DNA of 27,022 nt, taken from Penium margaritaceum (Eukaryota > Streptophyta > Zygnematophyceae > Desmidiales > Peniaceae). Location: positions 27,510 through 54,531 of the forward strand of contig SZWC01018997.1 in assembly GCA_023375785.1 (NCBI GenBank). The letters run 5' to 3'. A program made the translations under genes and the position numbers. Each line of letters starts with the position of its first letter. Within the stretch, counting starts at the first letter, position 1. The notes beneath the pieces are model-generated. The model saw nothing but the letters and a program-made list of their open reading frames with translations, made no database searches and was not told where the DNA came from. This document shows positions 19,112-27,022 of this stretch, one piece after another.

Positions 19112-19153
19112 TGCTTTTACTATGCCGCCGCCGGGCACACCTGGTCGCACTGT
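19112..19153 (+). pseudogene. gag: Relic nucleocapsid zinc knuckle in element B (second Cys changed)
   Basis: The + strand frame reads CFYYAAAGHTWSHC at 19112-19153. Spacing matches the CX2CX4HX4C nucleocapsid knuckle, including the usual Gly-His pair, except that the second Cys position is Tyr (TAT at 19121-19123, one base from TGT). The frame stays open to TGA at 19292-19294. There is no capsid domain upstream, only CT-rich DNA. I read it as the surviving nucleocapsid end of a Gag whose main part is missing or replaced. The motif is short, so a chance match is possible. Confidence 0.5.
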
Positions 19154-19247
19154 CCTTGTCGTCCTCCCCTGTGGGTTCCGCTTCGTCTTCGTCGAGTCTC
19201 CCCTGAATCCCTGTCTCCTCATAGTCTCCTTCCAAACCTTCTAGCCT

Positions 19248-20168
19248 TTGCTGCCCAGGTTGCTAGTCTGGTTACGGTTCACGTTGCAACCTGACCTCCA
19301 TCGCTCCTCCTGGCTGTGTAGGTTCTTACAAACGTTGTCTGACTTACGTCCTTGCCTCCACGTGCTTGCTTTGTCTCACTCGTTGCCACAGACTGTCTCC
19401 TCAATGCCCTCCTTGTCATCCTATCCTCCCTTGTTACGTCCTCCTCTCCTTGCTGCACCTCTCCACCTTCCTTGCCCTCCACATCGTCTTCATTCCCCAA
19501 CGTCGCCTCTGCTCTTCCCTTCCCCTCCCCATCCCTCTCCCATCCCCATTCCCCACTCTCCGCAGCCCTCCCCCTCGCCCCCACTTTCTTCCTTCCCTTC
19601 CGCCTCTCCCTCCTCACCCCCCTTCGTTGACCATGTCGTTGTCCCCTCTCCATCTCCCTTGCTCTCCCCCACTTTTTCCTCCACTTCTCCCCTTGTTCTC
19701 CCTTCTCCTGGTCCCACCGCTTGCCCCCTTCCCTTGTCCCTCATCTCCACACCCTCCTCTCCTGTGTTCTCTCCTCCCTCTTCTCCCCACCCTCCTGGCT
19801 TGCCCTCTCCCCCATCCTCTCATCTCCCTTCTATCTCCCCTCTCTCTTCCTCCTCTTCACTCCCAGCTTCCGCCCGTGCACGAAAACGGGCCCGACAACT
19901 CCTTCGTCGTCAGTCACTTCCTCCCCCATCCGCCACCACTTTATTCACCTCCCCAACGGCAGACGATGTGTCTCCGGCCACTCCTCCCCCTGTCCTCAGT
20001 GCCCTTCATCATCGGTTGATCACTCTCGTCCAATAGTTTCCTCCCATCATAGACGCCTATGGCCTCACAGAGGCCTCCATCTCCACTCTCTCGGTTGAAG
20101 CTCTCCATGTTGTTGTCGCTGACACATCTGAGTGGTTATGTTCTAGAGTCGAACTACGTGTTTCTTGA
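19248..20168 (+). pseudogene. Pro/Ser-rich ORF of element B with internal TAG
   Basis: An ATG-started frame at 19248 runs to TAG at 20034-20036 and then continues, open and protein-like, to TGA at 20166-20168. The first ~200 residues are Pro/Ser/Leu-rich low complexity, like the integrase-RT linker of element A. A basic patch (ARARKRARQLLRRQ, about 19872-19915) could bind nucleic acid or act as a nuclear signal. The C-terminal part has mixed composition before the TAG (TADDVSPATPPPVLSALHHR) and after it (DAYGLTEASISTLSVEALHV). I recognise no domain. The zinc-knuckle frame overlaps its start in a different frame, so a single frameshifted protein is possible. The start is uncertain. Confidence 0.4.
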
Positions 20169-20250
20169 GAGCTCTCTTCTTAAGGTCTATCTCCATGAGT
20201 TTTCTATATCCTCGTCGTGTGTACTCGATGCATCTCCTTTGTAGTGGACA

Positions 20251-20422
20251 GACCCACCATCGTGTGAGAGTCACATCTTAAACTTTATCTCTCAAATTAG
20301 AATGGGGAGACCCATTGTTGTGTGGGAGCCATGGCATCTTGTCACTCGTAATGTCATGTTCTAGTAGATCACTTGAGAGGAAGTGTAGATAGGTGATGAG
20401 TAAGACCTAGGTATATTGTGGA

Positions 20423-20463
<41 letters not shown>

Positions 20464-20858
20464 ACATCATCATCATCTTCATCGTCATCGTCATTCATCG
20501 TCATCGTCATCGTCATCATCATCATCAACGTCATCATCAACGACACCGTTCCCCTAGTATTTATCGTTGTGGCTCCACCACCCACTTTGCGAGAGGTCGT
20601 ATCTTGACATGGCTCACCCCCGTGTGAGAGGGACTCTCTCTCTCTACTTTTTTCAAGTGTGTTCACACAGACACATGATGCGACGTGCGCACACCGTGTG
20701 TCATTGTTGCTTGCCCTCTGGTGCCATGGCGAGACCCACCCTCATGTGGGAGTCATTTCTCACCCATTGTCGCTAGTGCTAGCATGATGAACTAGACAAT
20801 GTTGGGAGAACATGTTTTTGTGTCGTGTAGAGGCGAGACCCACCCAGGCGTGGGAGCC
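20251..20858 (+). repeat. Five dispersed GACCCAC...GTGGGAG short palindromes
   Basis: Related words occur at 20251-20272, 20309-20330, 20611-20630, 20733-20754 and 20837-20858. Each has a GACCCA(C)C or GGCTCACC half, a spacer of a few bases, and a GTG(G/A)GAG(T/C)C half that is its near reverse complement. All lie in the 3' untranslated part of element B, spaced irregularly. They could be decayed tandem units or protein-binding or RNA hairpin sites. Confidence 0.65.
20422..20545 (+). repeat. (ATC)n trinucleotide microsatellite, imperfect
   Basis: An uninterrupted (ATC)n run is followed by ATC, GTC and AAC variants. It explains the Asp-rich and Ser/Ile-rich open frames seen across it on both strands. 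Confidence 0.95.
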
Positions 20859-20894
20859 AGAGTATGTCCCTCTTCTGTATTGCTTATGCTATCG

Positions 20895-21189
20895 TGTTAA
20901 AGTATAAAGATAAGTTCTTAGGTAGTCCAGCCAAACGTGTCCTACGCTTGTGGGTCGATCGCGACATTCTTTCAGATTTGGGATTTCCTGATTCTCAAGG
21001 GATCCACACACCAATGGGCAGTGTGGAGAATTTCCTAGCTGCCACGTAGGTTGGTATCTGGTGATCTTGCCAGTTCTTGCTGGCCGGACGGGCAACAGTA
21101 TGACATCAACGTCTGGCCTGGTCTTACTCACTTCTTGAATTCAATGATTCGTCATTTACTGTTGCATCATCGATCCCCCTTTTTCAACA
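20895..21189 (+). mobile_element. 3' LTR of element B
   Basis: This 295-bp repeat starts TGTTAAAGTAT and ends TTTTTCAACA. It matches the 5' LTR except for roughly 30 differences, including a one-base gap near position 200 of the repeat. The 15 bases before it (TTGCTTATGCTATCG) are not a polypurine tract but resemble those before the LTRs of elements A and C. Confidence 0.88.
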
Positions 21190-23378
21190 TTTTTTCAACA
21201 CGATGATGTGCGTTTCAAACAACCCCTATTAATACACTGTTTATGCCATTATAAAAAATGTCAAAGTCTTTGCAACTTCCAAAAGGTAATAGTACATTAG
21301 ATCAAATATGTCAAAGAAAGATCATGGAAATTATAAAAAATAAATATTTGTAAAGAAAAGGATGAAATTTGAAGTTCTCCATATTTTACTTTGTGAGAAG
21401 TGTATTATAAGTTAGAAAATACTTAAAATTGATGTTAAATTTATTATTACTAAAAAATGAGAAAATTTTTATCGTTTTATTACAATAATGAAAAACGAAT
21501 TATTTCGTGAGTACCAAAAATATTTTCTAGACATTAAATACTTATTAATATAAATACAAGCTAAATTATCGCATGAAATGTTAAATAATAATTTAGTTTT
21601 GCTAACATTATGAGAATTTATCATAATTTACTACGTCTTTTATTCATTGATATTCTTGAAACATTTTTAATATGAATAATTTGATCATTTGAAATGTTTT
21701 TGGAAACTTGTTTTAATAATTTAATGGTTTCTAAATTTGGGAAAATGAATCTGCAAACGTACATTATTTGTCTTAGATTTGAACATCTTCACGCATTCAA
21801 AAGGACTTCAAACATTTATGCAATTAATTCTAAATTTCAAAATTTATGAATGAATCTCAAATCAATAAAAAAAATCTCATATTCTCAAAGAACTTGGTTT
21901 TCTTCTTTTTTGGTCTGATTTACATACTTTCCGAGGATTTTCTATTCATAATGATCTAATCACCTTACAATAAATTCGTAGAAGTTACATTTGGAATATG
22001 TAAGAAACATATTCTACATAGTGATTTCTTTTATGTCCAAATAATCACTTTGAGGTTGTCATATTTTCCTTTAAAGTTCATGAAAACATAATTATTGTAC
22101 CATTATGTATATTCAATGATCAAAATTATTTTCGGGATGATTGAATAAAATCATTCAGTCACAAATTCACATTATGATAGGAAAGGTGATAATTTATTCA
22201 TTTTTTTGTAATCATAATTTGAATCCATCGATTAAAAATAATTTTTTATTTTTATCTACCTGAATGTAGAACGAGTTTGAACATATGACTGTATGTGTTT
22301 ATGTACCACTAAGGTAGGTACATAATGTAGTGAACTTAAAACATTTCCGTTTTTGTTAGAACGTTGAAGGTGAGAAGAGATGTCTAAATGTTATAAAATA
22401 AGTGTTTTGATTTCAACGTGGAAATAGAAAAATAATTATTACAAAATTCAAATCGTTAAAGTTTAAAGACAACCTTTTATCTTAGATATTAAGTAATTTT
22501 ATCAATAGATATTTTTTGAAAATGATCCATGATTTTATAAGATGAAATTGTGTAAAAAATTGTTTTTCACAACATAACTTTGTGAATGATGAAACAAAAG
22601 ACTGATCATTTAGGTGATCATTTTTCGTGAAAGATTTCTTTTATAAAGTTTATGATACTTATTTAATCACCATGAAGGAAGTATCCAAAGAAATGGAAGA
22701 TGACTTTTACTTTCTTGTTGTAAAAACAAATAATGATTTATTCATCATTATGCAACTTGAGGGAAGAATCTTCATGGTCATGGTTTCCTTTTGGTTGATT
22801 GTTCGTCTTCACAATTTTCAAATATTGATCTAAGTATTGAATGGTTGATAACTATTCAGTTCGTCTATATGTTTTGGATATTTTAATATGTAATCCTAGT
22901 AATTTAACCTGATTTTCTGAAAGATACGTGAAGTTTTTGTTGACTATGATATTTTCATTGTAAATATATTTTTTTTGAAACTTTGTGCGATTAAATAAAC
23001 ATTATTTTCTTCATTCATGATTGGGTTCATCGTTTTGCTTTACTATCCAATGGTGGAAATCAGTTTTCATACGATTTTGATAATTGGATTGAATTGTTTT
23101 CTCATTAATTTGTATGTTTGATGGAAGATCTATTTGGTTTTGTCTATTTCTTGTATTGGGAGAAAAATCTCAAAGAAAATAACGTTTAAGAGTATCTGGA
23201 TTGGAAGATATTTTAACTTATTTTACATATTGTTTTAATTTTTCACCTCATCCCTTTCTTATAATTGCGTCATTTGATGTAATGTTTGATGAGATGCTGG
23301 AAGTATATGTAGCTTTCTGCTTCCTTTGTTTTGAAAACACCCCGAAAGCAACTCAAACGTTTTCAATACCTTCGTATG
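21190..23378. other. AT-rich spacer, no recognisable gene
   Basis: The stretch is strongly AT-rich with frequent stops. Two small ATG frames (22627-22833, 68 codons; 23201-23413, 70 codons) have AT-driven Phe/Ile/Met-rich composition and no recognisable motif. I do not call them genes. Confidence 0.6.
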
Positions 23379-23606
23379 TCAGATGTGTTTCATCTGATGC
23401 ACGCCGTCGGTAGTTGAAGCACTAAAAATGGTTCTAGGCGACGAAAATAACTTCTCACTGGATTTATGCAACGGAAATAGGATCCGAGGAATTCTACTCT
23501 GCGATGTTAATTTCCGAAGTCGCACGAGCTGAAGCAATTCACCCATAAGAGAAAGGTTTCGCAGCAATGTGATTGTCCGTTTGGATTGCTCAGCATTAGA
23601 ATTCAC
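23379..23606 (-). CDS. Short unrecognised ORF in CpG-containing patch
   Basis: A 75-codon ATG frame on the - strand has mixed composition (SKRTITLLRNLSLMGELLQL, then Arg/Ser/Lys-rich). It lies directly after, and overlaps slightly with, the next upstream ORF in another frame. Together they might be pieces of one decayed gene or two exons. I recognise no family. It stands out only because base composition changes here relative to the AT-rich flanks. Confidence 0.2.
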   Translation of the reverse strand: MNSNAEQSKRTITLLRNLSLMGELLQLVRLRKLTSQSRIPRILFPLHKSSEKLFSSPRTIFSASTTDGVHQMKHI

Positions 23607-23874
23607 GGTCGTAGTTTTCTGCGAAACGCATTAGTTCACTGCGACTGTGGAAGCGACTCTTTGTTTCGTTTGCACTGCGACCGTTTATCAGATAGGTCCT
23701 GGCGTCCGGATTGTCCTGCCACGTTTGTGTCGTGTCACTAGTCAGCCTGGCATTCTGGTGGCGGATGGCGCGAAGTCCAGTGAAGACATAATCCATGCGC
23801 GGTAACCGGATAATGTGTGCATACATGCGCGCTAACGAATTGAACGTTCTACACGCGTAGTAAATCAGGCGCAA
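23596..23874 (-). CDS. Short unrecognised ORF (92 codons) in CpG-containing patch
   Basis: A 92-codon ATG frame on the - strand has balanced composition, for example MDYVFTGLRAIRHQNARLTS and a charged C-terminus with SRSELMRFAENYDREF. The local DNA is richer in CpG than anything within 2 kb on either side. No signal peptide, membrane segment or known motif is visible. It overlaps the next ORF by 11 bases in a different frame. A captured gene fragment, a decayed transposon gene or chance are all possible. Confidence 0.25.
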   Translation of the reverse strand: MRLIYYACRTFNSLARMYAHIIRLPRMDYVFTGLRAIRHQNARLTSDTTQTWQDNPDARTYLINGRSANETKSRFHSRSELMRFAENYDREF

Positions 23875-23879
23875 GCGGT

Positions 23880-24535
23880 CACTTCTCAGCGCTGGAGACT
23901 AAGGGCCTGCGCGCGAACATGACGTCTTCAGAAGGAAAGTCATGGAGGAAAGGCGCATAAGTTTCTAGTAGGAGAATACAAAAAACTTAATACAGGTTCG
24001 AAACCGTTTCACAATCCAACTATGCGGAGGAAAGAAGTTCGCATACGACAGCAAATTGCAAAGCCGATAGCACAATCGAATATCGATCATCTAAGAAGTA
24101 ATGGGTAAACTACGAACGTGTCTAGGAAAATATGCTTACAACCTCCTGGAAGGCAATGCGTAGAATCGATTCAAAGAATGAACAATGGGTCAAAAGGTGA
24201 GAACTGTGCAAATTAAATCTAGAGAACGGATAAATGGACACACCTTCATCATTTCATGACACGAATCCGATGAAATAAAAAACAAAAATATAAAACTTTG
24301 ACTCAAAAGAGTAAAAATTGACATACGAGTCAAAACCTAAAAAACGAAAAAAAAAGTAAGGTGAAACAAATCAATAGAAGACAACGATACATGAATTGTT
24401 TGCAAACATTTCTACATTTTCATGAAAATATAAGAGATTTATCATTATAGTACATGATTATTGAAATAAAAAAGTCTTCCTAACTAATAGAGAATGAATT
24501 TGTAGGAACTTGTGTAAAACCGTGTTGAGAAAAGA
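23880..24535. other. Spacer, no recognisable gene
   Basis: A GC-moderate start (to about 23950) fades into AT-rich DNA with A-runs and no open frame of note. I see nothing else in it. Confidence 0.6.
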
Positions 24536-25028
24536 ACTAAATATGGATGCATCTAAAAATATAAAGATAATTTCGTACATATACAAATACCAGGAATTGA
24601 TATGTATATGCATCTATTTGAAGATACATTATAAAAATAAATATATACAAATATAGATACAGATCTAAATATAGATAAAAATATGGATATGGATATACAT
24701 ATGGATATGGATATAGATATAAATATAAATATAGGTACATAAAGATGTATATATACATATAGGTAAGGATATATATAAAAAAAGATACAGATATAGATTT
24801 AGATATTGATATATATGCAAATATAGCTATAGAAATAGATATAAATAATGATAAAGATAAAGATATAGATATAGATATAGATATGGATATAGATATAGAT
24901 ATATATGGATATGGATATAAATATAGATATAGATATTGATATTGATATTGATATACATATAGATATAGACATAGATAAAAATGTAGATATAGATATAGAT
25001 ATATCTATATCTATATCTATATCTATAT
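24536..25028. repeat. GATATA-type hexanucleotide array, left of element C
   Basis: Imperfect GATATA, GATATG and AATATA units run up to 25001. There the orientation flips to TATATC units in a perfect palindrome (24984-25019) before meeting retrotransposon sequence at 25029. The block 24908-25000 recurs at 26808-26900. Ile/Asp/Tyr-rich open frames here are artefacts. Confidence 0.92.
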
Positions 25029-25361
25029 GTACATGGCCTTGGGTGGGGCTACGGCTGAGGCAGTGTGGCTTCGTTCCCTTCTCGGCGACTTTCGTCTCCC
25101 CGCCCCAGTTGTGCCCCTCCACACTGACAGTGAGAGTGGGCTCGCCATCGACAGGAACGCTGTGGCGCTCCACCGTCGCACCAAGCACATCAATGTTGAG
25201 CACCACTATGTGCGTAACGTAGTTACGGCAGCAATGTCTGTCTCCAATTCATCTCCGCTGAGTTCCAGGTCGCGGACTTCCTCACAAAGGCCCTCTACCA
25301 GCCCACCTTTGCTTCGAGTATCGCTTCTGTCGGTCTTCAAACCCTGCCCCCGCTCGATCGA
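25029..25361 (+). pseudogene. pol: Truncated copia RNase H C-terminus with one frameshift
   Basis: The fragment starts at the YMALGG codons that follow the catalytic Glu, aligned to 7853 in element A, so that Glu is lost. Recognisable motifs are TAEAVWLRSLL, LHTDSESGLAI (catalytic Asp) and RTKHINVEHHYVRNVV. Near 25222-25231 one base is missing relative to element A. The coding continues one frame back with FISAEFQVADFLTKALYQP to 25361. At 25359-25361, where element A has its TGA stop, this copy has CGA, so the natural end is also lost. No TAG stops occur in this short piece. Confidence 0.88.
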
Positions 25362-25380
25362 GTTTCCTCCTTCCTCTCCC

Positions 25381-25755
25381 CCTCTCTCTGCCTGCATCGT
25401 TGTTCCTCTGCTCGATGACCGCTCGCATGTTGCATATCCGCTTGGCTCCATCCTCTCGCCTTTCTCCCCGTGTGTGCATCTCTTGCAGGCTCTCACACAC
25501 CCGACATACTCTATGGCCGGCGTGGTGTCTCCCGTCTGTGTTTGCCCACACTCCCTCTCACTTTCTCTTTTTTCTCTTTGCCTGCATCGTTGGCCCTCTG
25601 CTCGATGACCACTCGCATGTTGTATCCCCGCTCGTCTTTCCCTTTCCCCCCGACCCCCTGTGGGTGCGTCTCTTGCAGGTTCTCATGCACCCGATTTCCT
25701 CCGTCGCCGACGTGGCGTCTCCCGTGTATCTCCCTCCCCACTCCCTCTCACCTCT
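25381..25755 (+). repeat. 190-bp tandem duplication in the 3' UTR of element C
   Basis: CCTGCATCGTTG at 25391 recurs at 25581. CTCGATGACC and TCTTGCAGG (25481 and 25671) also recur with the same 190-bp offset, ending near CACTCCCTCTCAC. The copies differ at many positions, so the duplication is not recent. Element A has only one copy, near 8209-8260. Confidence 0.82.
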
Positions 25756-25885
25756 TCACTATGCCCCACCCCCCTCTCGTGTCGCGTCGGTTTCTCTGTT
25801 GTTTACTACCTCTAGGTGGTGGGGTGCAGGCCCTTGATTCTTTCCCCGCCCTCGCTACGCGCATCGGGACTTCCACTCGTGGCCG

Positions 25886-26090
25886 CGTGGTGCTCCTGTG
25901 ATGGTGCTCCTTGCTGGGTGCTTCTGGACGGGTGCTCCTAGTGGGGTGCTCCTTGAGGGGTATGTCGGACGGGCGCTGCTAGTGTGGTGCTCCTGGTGGG
26001 GTGTCTTAGACGGGCGTTCCTGGTTTGGTCCTCCTGGTGGGATGTCATCAGTAGAGTGCTTCTAGCCGGGCTCTCCGCGCGGAGTATCCT
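25886..26090 (+). repeat. G-rich minisatellite in the 3' UTR of element C
   Basis: Degenerate units of about 15 bases around GGGGTGCTCCTNG match the tract at 8517-8840 in element A in word and position relative to the LTR. Confidence 0.65.
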
Positions 26091-26659
26091 TGGCAACGCT
26101 CTCGTGCCTGCGCGCTTCCAGTCGTCCGGCCCTGGCCGGGTGTTACAGCCGCACTTCTCACTTCCGCTCCTTTTGGCGAGGCACTTCCGCGATGGCGTCG
26201 CCTGGCGTGCTCCACCCGTTTGCGCCTTGTGCCTGTCGTCTTCCTCCGTGTTGCTCTAAACCATTGGGGCTCGCGATGTGATGTTCTAGCTCTTTGCTAT
26301 GGACGTGCACCCTTGCTTGCGCCTTTGTGTTAAATTAGTAAACGGTTCTATGACTACTTTTGTTAACTAGCCTGTTTTAGTCCCACTTCCTGCCTATCGT
26401 GCGAGGTTGTGCTGACTTCTTACGAGACGTAGGCCTCGTTGCGTCACCCCCTCTGGGTCGCACGAGACATTGTGCACTCAAATGCGCTATGCACCCCTTA
26501 TGTGGTTCGCCACACTCTAGGGCGAACCACAATCTGGGGAGCGAGGGCGACCCGATAGGGGTCATTCTTGCTCCTCCGTTGTGCTCATTCTTGCATAACA
26601 TTTTCACAACTCTCGTCTCGATCTTCGCTCTCGCGCTGAAGTCCCCAAACACCTCAATT

Positions 26660-26730
26660 CCCCCTCACAGCTCTCAAGAGCGCTCCCCCCTCACGGCTCT
26701 TGAGAGCACGTCCCCCCTCACAGTTGCAAG
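26660..26730 (+). repeat. Three LTR repeat units with CTCTYRAGAG cores (element C)
   Basis: CCCCTCAC is followed by CTCTCAAGAG, then by CTCTTGAGAG, then by a diverged GTTGCAAG. The order and spacing match the units at 9241-9317 in element A. Confidence 0.65.
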
Positions 26731-26757
26731 GGATAGTTAGCCCCGCGGCTAATTCCC
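26730..26757 (+). other. Bulged stem-loop near LTR 3' end (element C)
   Basis: GGG (26730-26732) pairs with CCC (26755-26757). A 2-base bulge, AT, follows, then AGTTAGCC (26735-26742) pairs with GGCTAATT (26747-26754) around loop CCGC. Relative to element A, one T-A pair is now C-G and one C-G context pair is now G-T, so pairing is kept despite sequence change. Confidence 0.65.
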
Positions 26758-26807
26758 GGTCCCACCCCCTCCCTCACCCTCTCCCCCTCCACACGTCGTA
26801 TTCAACA

Positions 26808-27022
26808 GATATGGATATAAATAGAGATATAGATATTGATATTGATATAGATATAGATATAGATATAGACATAGATAAAGATGTAGATATAGATCTAGAT
26901 ATAGATCTAGATATAGATATAGATATAGATATAGATATAGATTTAGATATAGATATAGATATAGATATAGATATAGATATAGATATAGATATAGATATAG
27001 ATATAGATATAGATATAGATAT
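26808..27022. repeat. GATATA-type hexanucleotide array, right of element C
   Basis: The first 93 bp match 24908-25000, including irregular ATTGAT, GACATAG and ATGTAG interruptions. From about 26925 to the window end the array is nearly perfect GATATA and runs off the edge. Confidence 0.95.

Larger units (their letters stand above)
15912..21189 (+). mobile_element. Element B: non-autonomous LTR retrotransposon, complete LTR to LTR
   Basis: Two direct repeats, 15912-16207 and 20895-21189, begin TGTTAAAG and end CAACA. By hand count they differ at about 30 of 296 positions including one gap. A TGGTATC primer-binding site follows the first at once. The 4.7-kb interior contains a long CT-rich leader, a zinc-knuckle relic and one proline-rich ORF, but no protease, integrase, RT or RNase H. 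It therefore resembles a large retrotransposon derivative (LARD-type) that would need proteins from an autonomous relative. Flanking pentamers TTATT (15907-15911) and TTTTT (21190-21194) may be a decayed target-site duplication. Inter-LTR divergence indicates an old insertion. Confidence 0.85.
25029..26807 (+). mobile_element. Element C: 3' fragment of a copia element related to element A
   Basis: The fragment begins inside RNase H and continues through the 3' UTR to an LTR ending CAACA. It aligns with element A from 7852 to 9437 in the same order. Its 5' part (5' LTR, gag, most of pol) is absent. Both ends abut hexanucleotide array. Nucleotide similarity to A is clear in the coding part, patchy in the UTR and moderate in the LTR, so C is a related family member rather than a recent duplicate of A. 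Confidence 0.88.
26328..26807 (+). mobile_element. 3' LTR of element C
   Basis: This 480-bp segment starts TGTTAAAT and ends TTCAACA, directly followed by hexanucleotide array. Blocks shared with the element A LTR include CGACCCGATAGGGGTCA (around 26548), three CCCCTCAC palindrome units (26660-26730) and the bulged hairpin. The left edge is provisional because homology to A extends ~60 bp upstream. Confidence 0.75.

Noticed and set aside
16410..19244. A 944-codon open frame on the + strand across element B's leader
   Set aside because: Pyrimidine-rich DNA contains almost no stop codons, all three + frames are open here, and the 233-bp units are read in different frames because 233 is not divisible by 3.
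20361..20666. Asp/Met-rich - strand ORF
   Set aside because: Produced by the (ATC)n microsatellite.
15907..21194. Clear target-site duplication of element B
   Set aside because: The flanking pentamers TTATT and TTTTT match at four of five bases but are low-complexity T/A, so this is suggestive only.
24799..25206. Ile/Asp/Tyr-rich ORFs across the hexanucleotide array
   Set aside because: Translations of GATATA units running into RNase H antisense; not genes.

Overview
This is eukaryotic, most likely green-lineage (plant-like), nuclear DNA dominated by retrotransposons and simple-sequence DNA. The evidence is three Ty1/copia-type LTR elements or remnants, a primer-binding site that begins like the plant initiator-Met type, short LTRs bounded by TGTT...AACA, very long pyrimidine tracts, degenerate tetranucleotide and hexanucleotide arrays, and AT-rich spacers with no dense gene set. 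No bacterial operons, RNA genes or intact host genes are visible. I cannot name the species.

Layout. Positions 1-9437 hold element A, a large degenerate Ty1/copia element on the + strand. It has a pyrimidine-rich leader (1-1736), gag with a Gly/Ala-rich insert and a zinc knuckle, then pol in the copia order protease, integrase, Pro/Ser-rich linker, reverse transcriptase, RNase H (to a TGA at 8183-8185). A G-rich repetitive 3' UTR and a 3' LTR (8925-9437) follow. The 5' LTR lies off the left edge. The reading frame is broken by about three frameshifts and by in-frame stops that are all TAG. Positions 9438-15911 are an AT-rich spacer with two long blocks of degenerate tetranucleotide DNA (11030-13510) and one short exon-like stretch on the - strand (13544-13684).

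Positions 15912-21189 hold element B, a complete LTR-to-LTR but non-autonomous element of about 5.3 kb. It has 296/295-bp LTRs about 10% diverged and a TGGTATC primer-binding site. A very long pyrimidine-rich leader contains five apparently identical 233-bp tandem units plus a sixth diverged one. Next come a zinc knuckle with one Cys changed to Tyr, a Pro/Ser-rich ORF with a basic patch, an (ATC)n tract and five short palindromes. No protease, integrase or RT is present.

Positions 21190-24535 are AT-rich with one more CpG-containing, possibly formerly coding patch (23379-23950). Positions 24536-27022 are a GATATA-type hexanucleotide array interrupted by element C (25029-26807), the 3' end of an element related to A: the end of RNase H, 3' UTR and LTR. 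A 93-bp block of the array with the same irregular interruptions occurs on both sides of element C, exactly 1900 bp apart, and the array reverses orientation in a perfect 36-bp palindrome just before the left junction.

How the parts relate. A and C share coding sequence, 3' UTR repeats and LTR structure, including an RNA-like hairpin with a compensatory base change. B resembles A only in layout and terminal motifs, and would depend on proteins from another element. The points most worth following up are the TAG-only stop pattern, the covarying LTR hairpin, the homogeneous 233-bp array inside an old element, and the duplicated and inverted array around element C.
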